A DNA stretch of 64,000 nucleotides from the NCBI GenBank assembly GCA_963742655.1, contig CAVUMM010000005.1, positions 558,001 to 622,000 on the forward strand, given 5' to 3'. The notes under the pieces were generated by a model. It was not told the origin of the DNA and ran no database searches. It was given only the letters and a program-made list of their open reading frames with translations. The translations under genes and the position numbers were made by a program. Shown piece after piece: positions 32,550-40,252 of the stretch (the first letter of the stretch is position 1; the number at the start of each line of letters is the position of its first letter). This stretch comes from JAICLK01 sp963742655 (GTDB lineage: Bacteria; Patescibacteriota; Saccharimonadia; Saccharimonadales; UBA4665).

Positions 32550-33581
32550 ATGCATGTGCTTAATAATGTTTCGCTGGCGGATTTTTCTACGATGCACCTT
32601 GGCGGCATGGCAGCGAATTTGGCCGAAATTACGGAGCACACCGAATTGCAATCGGCGCTTGCCTGGGCCGACCAGCAACAGATGCCGGTGATAATGATTG
32701 GATCTGGCAGCAATATTTATTGGCGCGACGAGGGCTTTAACGGGCTGGTGCTCGTGAATCGGATCATGCGCTACGAAGATTTTGCCGAGGATGACATGAA
32801 CCATTACATCACCGTCGGTGCCGGCGAAATTTGGGACAGCGTGGTGGAGCGGACGGTGAAAGCCGGGCTGACCGGTATCGAAGCCTTAAGCCTGGTTCCC
32901 GGTACGACAGGCGCCACGCCGGTGCAGAATGTCGGCGCCTACGGCCAGGAAATCGCCCAGACATTAGTCAGCGTGGAGGCGTTTGACCGCCAAGCCAAGC
33001 AGTTCACTACGATTCCGGCCGTAGATTGCGGGTTCGGCTACCGGACCAGCCGCTTTAAGGTCGGGCCGGACAAAGGCCGCTTTTTCATCACCGCCATTAC
33101 CTTGCATCTGATGAAAGGAAATCCATCGCCGCCCTTTTATAAAACGCTGGAAAATTACCTGAACGAATATAGCATAACGGACTACACTCCGCAGACGATT
33201 CGCGAAGCAGTCATCAAGATCCGCTCCAGCAAACTGCCGGACCCGAACGTCGTGGCCAACAATGGCTCGTTTTTCGCCAATCCGGTCGTGGACGAACCGA
33301 CCTTTGCCGAGATTCAATTCCAATATCCCGATGCGCCGCATTGGCCGCAGGAAGATGGCGGTATCAAAATACCGGCCGCGTGGTTGGTCGAACAGGCCGG
33401 ATTCAAAGAGGTTCACGATGCCGAGACGGGCATAGCCACGTGGCCTACCCAAGCATTGGTGTTTGTGAATGAACACGCCCACCGCACGGCCGACCTTGAA
33501 AAATTCAAAGCCAAAGTCATCGCCGCCGTCCAGCAAAAATTCGGAATCACACTAGTTCAAGAGCCGGAACTTTTACCTTAA
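32550..33581 (+). CDS. murB: UDP-N-acetylenolpyruvoylglucosamine reductase
   Basis: A 343-residue FAD enzyme that reduces the enolpyruvyl group to give UDP-MurNAc. FAD-binding segments are VIMIGSGSNIYWRDEGFNGL, ITVGAGEIW and LVPGTTGATPVQNVGAYGQE. FGYRTSRFK and NNGSFFANP (Ser240, the proton donor) follow, with a C-terminal EPELLP carrying the final glutamate. The pattern matches type I (E. coli-like). TATAAT (32534-32539) precedes the ATG by 10 bases. It ends overlapping the convergent Nudix gene. Confidence 0.95.
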   Translation: MHVLNNVSLADFSTMHLGGMAANLAEITEHTELQSALAWADQQQMPVIMIGSGSNIYWRDEGFNGLVLVNRIMRYEDFAEDDMNHYITVGAGEIWDSVVERTVKAGLTGIEALSLVPGTTGATPVQNVGAYGQEIAQTLVSVEAFDRQAKQFTTIPAVDCGFGYRTSRFKVGPDKGRFFITAITLHLMKGNPSPPFYKTLENYLNEYSITDYTPQTIREAVIKIRSSKLPDPNVVANNGSFFANPVVDEPTFAEIQFQYPDAPHWPQEDGGIKIPAAWLVEQAGFKEVHDAETGIATWPTQALVFVNEHAHRTADLEKFKAKVIAAVQQKFGITLVQEPELLP

Positions 33582-34033
33582 GCGAAATCAAAGTCGCTGT
33601 AGGTAATTCCTTTTGCGATCATGGCGAGCGCCTGACGGACTTCCGGTGTCATATTAGTAGGAATGTCGTTGACGGGCACCCAGCGGAGTTCGTCGCATTT
33701 GTGCGGCTCGGCGTTTTTGGGCTGGCCTTGCCACTTGGCCGCTTCGAAGTATAAGTCGATGCGTTCGTGCGGCGTGGGATCTTCGGAGTAGCGGTGCAAT
33801 GTGTGGACGAGTCGTAAATCTTTCGAGTCGATGTCCACTCCGACTTCTTCTTTAGCTTCACGCACTGCCGCCTTGATAGCCGGCTCGTTCGGCTCGACGT
33901 GGCCGGACGGCAAGCTGTAGTCGCCGTCGTGATAGCCGGTGTTGGCGCGCCGCAGCAGTAAAATTTTGTTACCATTACGGAAAATAACATACACGGCCGG
34001 GATAACTTTATGCCGGTCGGCAACGGTTTTCAT
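33578..34033 (-). CDS. Nudix hydrolase
   Basis: A 151-residue Nudix protein. The box is GHVEPNEPAIKAAVREAKEE plus VGV. It is preceded by VYVIFRNGNKILLLRRANTG and followed by a segment with HTLHRYSEDPTPHERIDLYF. The start overlaps the glyA stop (ATGA), so it is translated with glyA. The substrate is unknown; the coupling to serine hydroxymethyltransferase is a hint of a link to folate or nucleotide clean-up, but only a hint. Confidence 0.88.
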   Translation of the reverse strand: MKTVADRHKVIPAVYVIFRNGNKILLLRRANTGYHDGDYSLPSGHVEPNEPAIKAAVREAKEEVGVDIDSKDLRLVHTLHRYSEDPTPHERIDLYFEAAKWQGQPKNAEPHKCDELRWVPVNDIPTNMTPEVRQALAMIAKGITYSDFDFA

Positions 34034-35319
34034 GCGTTTTCTTTTTCACCGGGCAGCGGATATGCCTTGGTGAATTCACGGATTTCTTCACGTAATTTTG
34101 CGAGTTTTTTATCGTCGTCGCGGTTGGTAATGGCGGCATCGATCCACTCGGCAACCTGGTCCATTTCAGTTTCTTTCAGCCCGCGGGTGGTCAGCGCCGG
34201 CGTGCCCATGCGAATGCCGCTCGGGCTGAATGGTGGGCGCGGATCATATGGTACGGTGTTCTTGTTTACGGTAATGCCGGCATCGTGCAGCGCTGTTTCG
34301 GCATCGAAACCTATCACGCCTTTGTTGGTTAGGTCAACCAGCAGCAGGTGATTGTCGGTTCCGCCGGTTACGAGCTGGTAATCTTTAGCCATGAGTTTTT
34401 CGGCCAGACGTTTGGCATTCTTTACGATTTGTTTGCCATAAGCTTTGAATGCCGGTGTGGATGCTTCGCGCAGCGCCACGGCAATAGCGGCTGTTTGATG
34501 ATTGTGCGGACCGCCTTGCAACCCAGGGATGATGGCGCGGTCGATGAGTGTCGGCAGATTTTCCTTGGTTCGCTCGGCCTTTTTCAGCGGATTCGAAGGG
34601 TTACCGTTACACATGATGAGCGCGCCGCGCGGGCCGCGTAAAGTTTTGTGCGTAGTGGTGGTGACGATATCCGCGATGCCGGCAGGTGAAGGATGCGCAC
34701 CGGCAACGACCAGCCCGGCGATGTGCGAAATGTCCGCCAATAAAAAGGCGCCGCAGGCATTGGAAATCTCGCGCAATTTTTCCCAATCATAGATTCGCGG
34801 GTACGCCGTCGCGCCCACGACCAGGAGCTTGGGCTTATTATCTTTGGCGAGTTTGGCGATGGCGCCGTAATCCAGCCGGCCATCCTTGCCGGTCTGGTAT
34901 TGCACCGAATTGTAAATCCTGCCGGAAAAGTTCACTTTGAGCCCATGCGTCATGTGGCCGCCAAAATAAAGTTCGAGCCCCATCACCGTGTCTCCCGGGT
35001 CGCATGTCGCGTAATAGACTGCCATGTTGGCCGGCGAACCGGAGTATGCCTGCACGTTGGCGTGGCTCAAGCCGAAAAGTTTTTTGGCGCGGTCGCGAGC
35101 TATATTTTCGACTTCGTCCACGATCTCGCAGCCGCCGTAGTAGCGTTTGCCCGGATAACCCTCCGAATACTTATCAGTTAATCGCGAACCAAGCGCCTTC
35201 AAAACGTCGGCCGAGGTGTGGTTTTCGCTGGGGATCATCTCCAGGCCGTTGCGCTGGCGGTTTGTCTCAGCCTTGATAAGCCGTTCAATCTCTTTGTCTT
35301 CCATAACTAAATCGTCCAT
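34030..35319 (-). CDS. glyA: Serine hydroxymethyltransferase
   Basis: A 429-residue PLP enzyme that interconverts serine and glycine with tetrahydrofolate. The N-terminal MIPSENHTSADVLKALGS, the substrate/cofactor segment KYSEGYPGKRYYGGCEIVDE and the PLP lysine motif TTTTHKTLRGPRG (Lys about 225) are intact. AGGG AG lies 9 bases before the ATG at 35319, so this is an SD-led gene. It supplies one-carbon units to the folate genes in the window. Confidence 0.96.
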   Translation of the reverse strand: MDDLVMEDKEIERLIKAETNRQRNGLEMIPSENHTSADVLKALGSRLTDKYSEGYPGKRYYGGCEIVDEVENIARDRAKKLFGLSHANVQAYSGSPANMAVYYATCDPGDTVMGLELYFGGHMTHGLKVNFSGRIYNSVQYQTGKDGRLDYGAIAKLAKDNKPKLLVVGATAYPRIYDWEKLREISNACGAFLLADISHIAGLVVAGAHPSPAGIADIVTTTTHKTLRGPRGALIMCNGNPSNPLKKAERTKENLPTLIDRAIIPGLQGGPHNHQTAAIAVALREASTPAFKAYGKQIVKNAKRLAEKLMAKDYQLVTGGTDNHLLLVDLTNKGVIGFDAETALHDAGITVNKNTVPYDPRPPFSPSGIRMGTPALTTRGLKETEMDQVAEWIDAAITNRDDDKKLAKLREEIREFTKAYPLPGEKENA

Positions 35320-35504
35320 GCCAAAACTCCCTAAAATTCAATTGCTAAAGCTAAAAGTGTCGGTTCAGGCGAAGTAGTTAGATCATAGAGCCAATTTTAG
35401 CATCAGTTCAGGGTGATGCGAAAACTTTCGGTTGCGCGCTTTAAAAAACCACAACGTTATTATGTTTGCCCGCGAACGTCATATATGATATTGTCTTTGA
35501 CGTT

Positions 35505-37022
35505 ATGGACACAGCAAACGAAAAAATCGGTACACTTATTGCTCAGATACGGCAAGAAAGAGGCCTGACACAATCACAATTCGCCCAGCAATTGGGTACC
35601 AGCCAATCAGCCGTCAACCGCATGGAACACGGCAAACAAAACATGAGCCTGGAAACGCTCGGGCGTATCAGCGACGTACTAAACAAGCAGCTCATCAGCT
35701 TGAGCGGTTCGGCAATCAACCTGCGTATCGAGGGCGGCCATGAACTGCACGGTGAAATCACGCTCAAAACCAGCAAAAACGCCGCTGTAGGATTACTCTG
35801 TGCCAGCCTGTTGAATTACGGCGTGACGCGGTTTCAGAATTTTCCGCGCATCGAGGAAGTTTATAGAATCATAGAAGTCTTGGAGAGTATCGGCGTCCAG
35901 GTTAAATGGGTTGGCAGCGATGTGGAAATTCGCCGTCCGGCCCAGCTGAGGCTTGACCAGTTGAACGCCGAAGCCGCGCGCAAAACGCGTTCGGTGCTGA
36001 TGTTCATCGGCCCGCTGATACATGATTATTCAAGTTTTAAAATCCCGTACGCCGGCGGTTGCAAACTCGGCACCCGGACGGTCGAGCCCCACCTGTTCGC
36101 ACTCGAGCAATTCGGTGTAAACATTGTCGCAACCAAAGGTCATTACGATGTCACGGTGCGAAAAAAGCCGGCGGGACGGGTAATAATGTATGAATCCGGC
36201 GACACGGCGACCGAAAACGTCCTATTCGCCGCCGCCCGATCCGTCGAAGAGACGATCATCGAACTCGCCAGCGCCAACTACGCCGTGCAGGATGTATGCT
36301 ATTTCCTGCGGCGCCTCGGCGTGAAAATTGACGGCATCGGCACGACGACATTGCGGATCCGCGGAGCAGCACACATCAAGAAAAACATCACATATGCGCC
36401 GGTTGAAGATCCGATTGAGGCGATGTTTTTCGTTTCGGCTGCTGTAACGACAAATTCCAAAATTACGGTTCGTCGCGTGCCGATAGAATTTATGTCGCTA
36501 GAACTGCTCAAGCTCAAAAAAATGGGGCTAAAATTCGACGAAAGTGAGCGTTACAAGGCGGCCAACGGCGAAACCGACCTGGTCGACCTGACGATCTACA
36601 AACACAACGGCCAATTGCGGGCACTGGGAGAAAAAATCTACAGCCGACCGTACCCCGGCCTGAACGCTGATAATCTGCCATATTTCGTGCCGATTGCCGG
36701 TGTGGCCCGCGGCCGCACACTCATCCATGACTGGATGTATGAAAACCGGGCGATTTACTACACCGAAATGACCAAAGTCGGCATGCAGGTCGAATTGGCT
36801 GATCCGCATCGGCTGTATATTAGCGGACCAACGACGTTTAGCAAGGCTGATGTCGTCTGCCCGCCAGCGCTTCGTCCCGCCAGCTTGTTACTTATCGGCA
36901 TGCTCGCCGCCGACGGCATCTCGACTTTGCGCAATATTTACACGATTAATCGTGGCTACGAAGATTTGGCCGAACGACTGAACTCGCTCGGCGCTCGCAT
37001 TAGTGTGTTGCACGAGATATAA
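35505..37022 (+). CDS. murA: UDP-N-acetylglucosamine 1-carboxyvinyltransferase with N-terminal HTH
   Basis: About 505 residues. Residues 5-62 are an XRE helix-turn-helix (IGTLIAQIRQERGLTQSQFA, then GTSQSAVNRMEHGKQNMSLE). The rest is MurA: IEGGHELHGEITLKTSKNAA with the Lys-Asn pair (91-92), the catalytic cysteine in AGGCKLGTRTVE (Cys186), and NADNLPYFVPIAG. It makes the first committed peptidoglycan precursor. The fusion suggests DNA binding or self-regulation by the enzyme. ATG 35505 is used; a TATGAT-like box is about 18 bases upstream. Confidence 0.93.
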   Translation: MDTANEKIGTLIAQIRQERGLTQSQFAQQLGTSQSAVNRMEHGKQNMSLETLGRISDVLNKQLISLSGSAINLRIEGGHELHGEITLKTSKNAAVGLLCASLLNYGVTRFQNFPRIEEVYRIIEVLESIGVQVKWVGSDVEIRRPAQLRLDQLNAEAARKTRSVLMFIGPLIHDYSSFKIPYAGGCKLGTRTVEPHLFALEQFGVNIVATKGHYDVTVRKKPAGRVIMYESGDTATENVLFAAARSVEETIIELASANYAVQDVCYFLRRLGVKIDGIGTTTLRIRGAAHIKKNITYAPVEDPIEAMFFVSAAVTTNSKITVRRVPIEFMSLELLKLKKMGLKFDESERYKAANGETDLVDLTIYKHNGQLRALGEKIYSRPYPGLNADNLPYFVPIAGVARGRTLIHDWMYENRAIYYTEMTKVGMQVELADPHRLYISGPTTFSKADVVCPPALRPASLLLIGMLAADGISTLRNIYTINRGYEDLAERLNSLGARISVLHEI

Positions 37023-37031
37023 TCCTAAACC

Positions 37032-37568
37032 ATGAAACTGTTAATACTGTTTGGGCCGCCAGCGGTCGGCAAATTGACTGTAGGCGAAATCGTCGAAAAA
37101 CAAACCGACTTCAAATTGTTCCACAATCATATGATTACGGATGGCCTGATGCATATTTTCGGCGGCAATTCGGCATCAGAAGACAAACTGAGCCGCTTAA
37201 TACGCGAGGCGGTCATACAAGAAGCAGCTGAAGCCGGCATCGATCTGATTTTTACGTACGTTTGGAATTTCTTATTGCCCAAAGGCAAAAACAATATCGA
37301 TGCGTATAAGGCGCAATATGAATCCAGGTGCGGCGAAGTTATTTTCGTAGAACTTGATGCGTCCCGCGAGGTACGGATGCAACGTGCCGACAACCCGGAA
37401 CGGTACCGTATCAAACCAAACACCGTCAACGCCGATGATATTGCGGGCTATGTGCACAACAGATTCACCAGCCCGGATCCGTTCTATTACCCCGAAAATT
37501 ACACGAAAATAGATACGAACGACAAACCACCGCAACAAATAGCCGACGAAATAATAAAGATATTGTAG
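37032..37568 (+). CDS. P-loop kinase-like protein (shikimate/AAA kinase type)
   Basis: 178 residues. Walker A is GPPAVGKLT (about 8-16). A lid-like helical part and a strand IFVELDASREVRMQRADN follow, with DPFYYPENYTKIDTNDKPPQ near the end. It resembles small AAA/shikimate-kinase-like proteins that phosphorylate unknown small molecules. TATAAT (37018-37023) overlaps the murA stop and ends 8 bases before the ATG, so it has its own leaderless transcript despite lying close behind murA. Confidence 0.7.
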   Translation: MKLLILFGPPAVGKLTVGEIVEKQTDFKLFHNHMITDGLMHIFGGNSASEDKLSRLIREAVIQEAAEAGIDLIFTYVWNFLLPKGKNNIDAYKAQYESRCGEVIFVELDASREVRMQRADNPERYRIKPNTVNADDIAGYVHNRFTSPDPFYYPENYTKIDTNDKPPQQIADEIIKIL

Positions 37569-37598
37569 CCGCCTCCATTAGCTTCAAACCAACTCTGT

Positions 37599-37604
37599 TA
37601 TAAT
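37599..37604 (+). promoter_or_regulatory. -10 box of the RNA element/tRNA-Gly transcript
   Basis: TATAAT with the predicted transcription start near 37611-37612, exactly at the first stem of the structured RNA that precedes tRNA-Gly. Confidence 0.55.
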
Positions 37605-37611
37605 CTCTGTA

Positions 37612-37734
37612 GCCAAACTCATCGAACCAAGGAGCGAAGTCGACTGTTTGGTGAGATGAAAGGAGTAACCAAGGCGAAAGTCGAAGCTTTTGTCGCGACT
37701 TGCGGCAAAACGAGATATTGCCGCAAGTTGCGAC
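37612..37734 (+). ncRNA. Structured RNA element upstream of tRNA-Gly(TCC)
   Basis: Stem 1 is GCCAAAC/GTTTGGT, with loop sequence CCAAGGAGCG and GTCGACTG as in the element at 14668. GAAAGGAG follows, then AGTCGAAGCTTTTG and GCGGCAAAACGAGA as in the other copy. Here GTCGCGACTTGCGGCAA can pair instead with TTGCCGCAAGTTGCGAC, a long alternative stem that touches the first bases of the tRNA. This suggests a switching or processing role. It shares no protein-coding potential. Confidence 0.5.
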
Positions 37735-37809
37735 GCGGGTGTGGTATAACGGCCATTATTCTAGTTTTCCAAACTAGCGACGCGGGTTCGACTCCCGCCA
37801 CCCGCACCA
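37735..37809 (+). tRNA. tRNA-Gly (anticodon TCC)
   Basis: A complete cloverleaf with CCA. The acceptor GCGGGTG pairs with CACCCGC. The anticodon stem is CTAGT/ACTAG around TTTCCAA (anticodon TCC). The T arm has GGGTTCGACTCCC. No cassette or repeat of its 3' end is seen downstream, unlike the arginine tRNAs. Confidence 0.95.
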
Positions 37810-38010
37810 ATGGTAATTTTCAGGAACTTTTGTACTCTTCTAAGTATACGCATAAGCGTAATCAGCAAAATTTGCAAACGGCCCATCTGTTAAAGGTCAG
37901 ACCTTTGAGTTTCCTTTGAGTTTCATAACACATCCCAGCACCCTGCTTTAAAGTTGGCGCTGTGCAAAATAGCACAACCTAAAAGCTTGCATAAGGCAAA
38001 AAGGCAATGC

Positions 38011-38046
38011 TATAATGCTTATGTATTCAGCTAATCTTAAGGAGGA
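38011..38046 (+). promoter_or_regulatory. Promoter and leader of secreted protein 1 (duplicated)
   Basis: TATAAT (38011-38016), with TTGCAT about 18 bases upstream, is followed by ATTCAGCTAATCTTAAGGAGG. The same block (TATAAT at 38756-38761, then ATTCAGTTAATCTTAAGGG and AGG) precedes the second secreted gene. The Shine-Dalgarno AAGGAGG is strong, in contrast to most genes here. Confidence 0.65.
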
Positions 38047-38051
38047 TGTGC

Positions 38052-38597
38052 ATGCGTATGCCAAAACTAAACTTAAAGAACCGGACCAAGTGGGTCTTGC
38101 TTTCTGTAGCAGCCCCCTTTGGCGCGGCGGCCGTGATGCTTTTCGCATCTTCCGGCATAGCCAGCGCGGGTGCGCCCATTTGCTCGCTCAATTACATATG
38201 GTGTCTGGACTCAGCCAATTTGGTTGGAGGGACCGACGTAACCGCGTATGTGGCTCCTGCCGGCCGGAATATCACCTTAGATGACCTCGGCACCAAATTT
38301 ACTTGGAATAACATCAAATACGAAAACTACTTGCTCAAATTTTCTGACGGCACCCACTGTGTTGGGCTCTACGCTGATTACACGGCCCACGTGAGAGATT
38401 GCAGCGCTGACTACACGGTGTGGTCCCGCTGTACTCTGTGTGGACCGAACGGGTCGCCTGGCGACAAGTGGATCAACCGTAAGTTCACCCAGGACATACA
38501 TCAGTTGATAGTTCTTAGCCACGATACTTCCCATAACGTGAAAGGCCAGTCCGTGGGTCAGCCCGGCTGGTTCCAGCTCTGGTACGTTAATTCGTAG
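38052..38597 (+). CDS. Secreted cysteine-rich protein, duplicate 1
   Basis: About 181 residues. A basic N-terminus (MRMPKLNLKNRTKW) and a hydrophobic core lead to a signal cleavage near ASSGIASAG. The mature part is rich in Cys, Trp and Gly: CSLNYIWCLDSA, HCVGLYADY, DYTVWSRCTLCGPNG, DKWINRKF. It shares order and motifs with the next gene (TVWS/TLWS, CxxC, DKWI, GWFQLWYV/GWYQKWID). A ricin-B or other beta-trefoil fold is possible but unproven. GGAGG is 6 bases from ATG 38052. An intrinsic terminator follows. Confidence 0.7.
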   Translation: MRMPKLNLKNRTKWVLLSVAAPFGAAAVMLFASSGIASAGAPICSLNYIWCLDSANLVGGTDVTAYVAPAGRNITLDDLGTKFTWNNIKYENYLLKFSDGTHCVGLYADYTAHVRDCSADYTVWSRCTLCGPNGSPGDKWINRKFTQDIHQLIVLSHDTSHNVKGQSVGQPGWFQLWYVNS

Positions 38598-38630
38598 TCT
38601 CATACCAAAATAATCCGGATAAGTCCGAAG

Positions 38631-38657
38631 AAAATGCCCCCGAAAGGGGGCATTTTT
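38631..38657 (+). terminator. Intrinsic terminator
   Basis: AAAATGCCCCC-GAAA-GGGGGCATTTTT, an 11-base stem ending in a T run, right after the first secreted gene. Confidence 0.9.
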
Positions 38658-38796
38658 AAATGGCGCAATTCATGGATATCTGTTGTTGATGCGTCTAAGA
38701 TTTTGTGTTGTGGAAAAGATGATTAATACTGCTTGTGCTTGGTCATGAGTAGTTTTATAATGCTTATGCATTCAGTTAATCTTAAGGGAGGTGCGC

Positions 38797-39375
38797 ATGA
38801 AATTACCAAAATTAAATATAAAGGGCCGGACCAAGTGGGTCGTACTGAGCATCGTTGTTCCAGTTGGCACAACGGCTACAATGCTATTCTCATCGTCAGG
38901 CGTTGCCTATGCGGCCCTAAAAATGTGCCAATATTACGGCAATAATATATGCCTGGACACGAATTCAATATCTAGTGGGGCTGCCGTAATCGGGCACTCA
39001 CAAAGCTATGTGGCATTTGTCCAAAACTATCAAAACAGTTGTTTCAACCCTACATGGGACGGGCTGAACAACTGTTATGGTACGTATAAGCTTTCGGTTC
39101 AAGGCCACTCAAGCTATTGCTTGGCGCTCGATTCCGATCCATTTGATGGATTGTACTATGCGTGGCTTGATAGCTGCGATGGTAACTACACGCTTTGGTC
39201 CAAATGTTTTAACTGCGACGGAATAAATGACGACAAGTGGATCAGTGACAGGGCGAGTAACGATCAAAGCCAATTCTACTTGCTGAGTAGTGACAATGGC
39301 TATGGCGATCGCATACGAGCTGTTTTAGACGGTACTGGCGGCTGGTACCAGAAATGGATTGACACTACGGTTTAA
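38797..39375 (+). CDS. Secreted cysteine-rich protein, duplicate 2
   Basis: About 192 residues, a diverged tandem duplicate of the gene at 38052. The N-terminus MKLPKLNIKGRTKWVVLSIV and the cleavage region SSSGVAYAAL are alike. The mature part has CQYYGNNICLDTNS, SYCLALDSD, NYTLWSKCFNCDG, DDKWISDRAS and GGWYQKWID. AAGGGAGG lies 5 bases before ATG 38797. It is presumably exported or surface-bound; its ligand is unknown. Its own terminator follows at 39397. Confidence 0.7.
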   Translation: MKLPKLNIKGRTKWVVLSIVVPVGTTATMLFSSSGVAYAALKMCQYYGNNICLDTNSISSGAAVIGHSQSYVAFVQNYQNSCFNPTWDGLNNCYGTYKLSVQGHSSYCLALDSDPFDGLYYAWLDSCDGNYTLWSKCFNCDGINDDKWISDRASNDQSQFYLLSSDNGYGDRIRAVLDGTGGWYQKWIDTTV

Positions 39376-39396
39376 TTGAACCGCATAGTTCCAAAG

Positions 39397-39425
39397 AAAA
39401 TGCCCCCTCGCAGGGGGCATTTTTA
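39397..39425 (+). terminator. Intrinsic terminator
   Basis: AAAATGCCCCCT-CGC-AGGGGGCATTTT, nearly the same as the terminator at 38631, after the second secreted gene. Confidence 0.9.
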
Positions 39426-39500
39426 ATATGAGTAGTTCGCGTAGTCTAAATATTGATTGATTACATCGAACAAAAAGCAGAAAATACATAAATTTTACGG

Positions 39501-39644
39501 TATAATGCTATCCGTTCTACTACAATCAACTACGCAATTGCGATTGTTAGGGAAAAGAGCAGACCAGCTTGGTTTCGCCATCGGCGAAACTCGGCTTTGC
39601 CGACTGGTCGATGAGAAAAACCGTAGGTTTGTCTCATTACCCAA
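39501..39644 (+). ncRNA. Structured leader of tRNA-Arg(TCT)
   Basis: TATAAT (39501-39506) starts a leader of about 130 bases. It contains CAATC/GATTG, GACCAG/CTGGTC enclosing GTTTCGCC/GGCGAAAC, and GAGA-AAA/TTT-TCTC just before the tRNA. It is structured like the leaders of the other two tRNAs, but the sequence is not alike. It is probably a pre-tRNA leader. Confidence 0.4.
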
Positions 39645-39721
39645 GCCCCGGTAGCTCAGCTGGATAGAGCAGAGGACTTCTAAGCCTAAGGCCGTAGGTT
39701 CGAATCCTACCCGGGGCGCCA
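39645..39721 (+). tRNA. tRNA-Arg (anticodon TCT)
   Basis: The acceptor GCCCCGG pairs with CCGGGGC, followed by GCCA. The loop CTTCTAA gives anticodon TCT. The anticodon stem GAGGA/GCCTA has only three Watson-Crick pairs, with mismatches at both ends (31-39 and 27-43), which is unusual. The T arm is GTAGG-TTCGAAT-CCTAC. The 3' end GGGGCGCCA recurs at 40132. Confidence 0.9.
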
Positions 39722-39807
39722 AGCATAAGCGGTTATAACATCAATTTTTAAAAGAGATTTTAGTTAGCAGTGACGAGCAGTTCTCCGGTCGATGATATAA
39801 TTGTTTT

Positions 39808-40085
39808 ATGAGCGCAGTTGCAGTAGCCACTAGAAAAGACATTGACGACGTGCTAAATGTGCTCGATGTAATGATGAGCCGCATCGATGAACGTTTTAAT
39901 AAAATCGAAAAAATGTTACAAAGCTTTGGAAACCTGTAGCCAATATTCAAAATCAATTGGATGGTATAGAGAAGCGACTTGAGATTTCGGAGGACGAGCG
40001 ACTTGTCATGGCGCATCAACTGACACAACTTCATGAATGGGTTGATTTGGCTGCAAAACGAATAGGCATAAAGTTTGCCCATTAA
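39808..40085 (+). pseudogene. Small coiled-coil protein, single-base frameshift
   Basis: ATG 39808 gives MSAVAVATRKDIDDVLNVLD, then VMMSRIDERFNKIEKML and stops at 39938-39940. The neighbouring frame continues VANIQNQLDGIEKRLEISED and ERLVMAHQLTQLHEWVDLAA to the stop at 40083-40085. One base added near 39936 would restore a coiled-coil protein of about 92 residues. TATAAT (39796-39801) lies 6 bases before the ATG. The gene lies between the tRNA-Arg(TCT) 3' end and a copy of that end. Confidence 0.65.
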
Positions 40086-40131
40086 CTAAAAACTCGTCGC
40101 TAATATTAAAGTTGCGAAGTACGTCCACTAA

Positions 40132-40140
40132 GGGGCGCCA
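40132..40140 (+). repeat. Copy of tRNA-Arg(TCT) 3' end
   Basis: GGGGCGCCA equals the last nine bases of the tRNA (39713-39721). It bounds the small coiled-coil gene on its far side, the third case in the window of a tRNA-Arg 3' end repeated beyond a short cassette. The repeat is short and could be chance. Confidence 0.4.
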
Positions 40141-40252
40141 AAAACGTAATTCTTATGTGAGAGTATAGTCCCTCGCTTAGGTTAATTTTTAAAGTAAACT
40201 GTTAGATTTCCTGCTTTCAGGATAACAGTTGTTTTATATAATTATTTTTATA

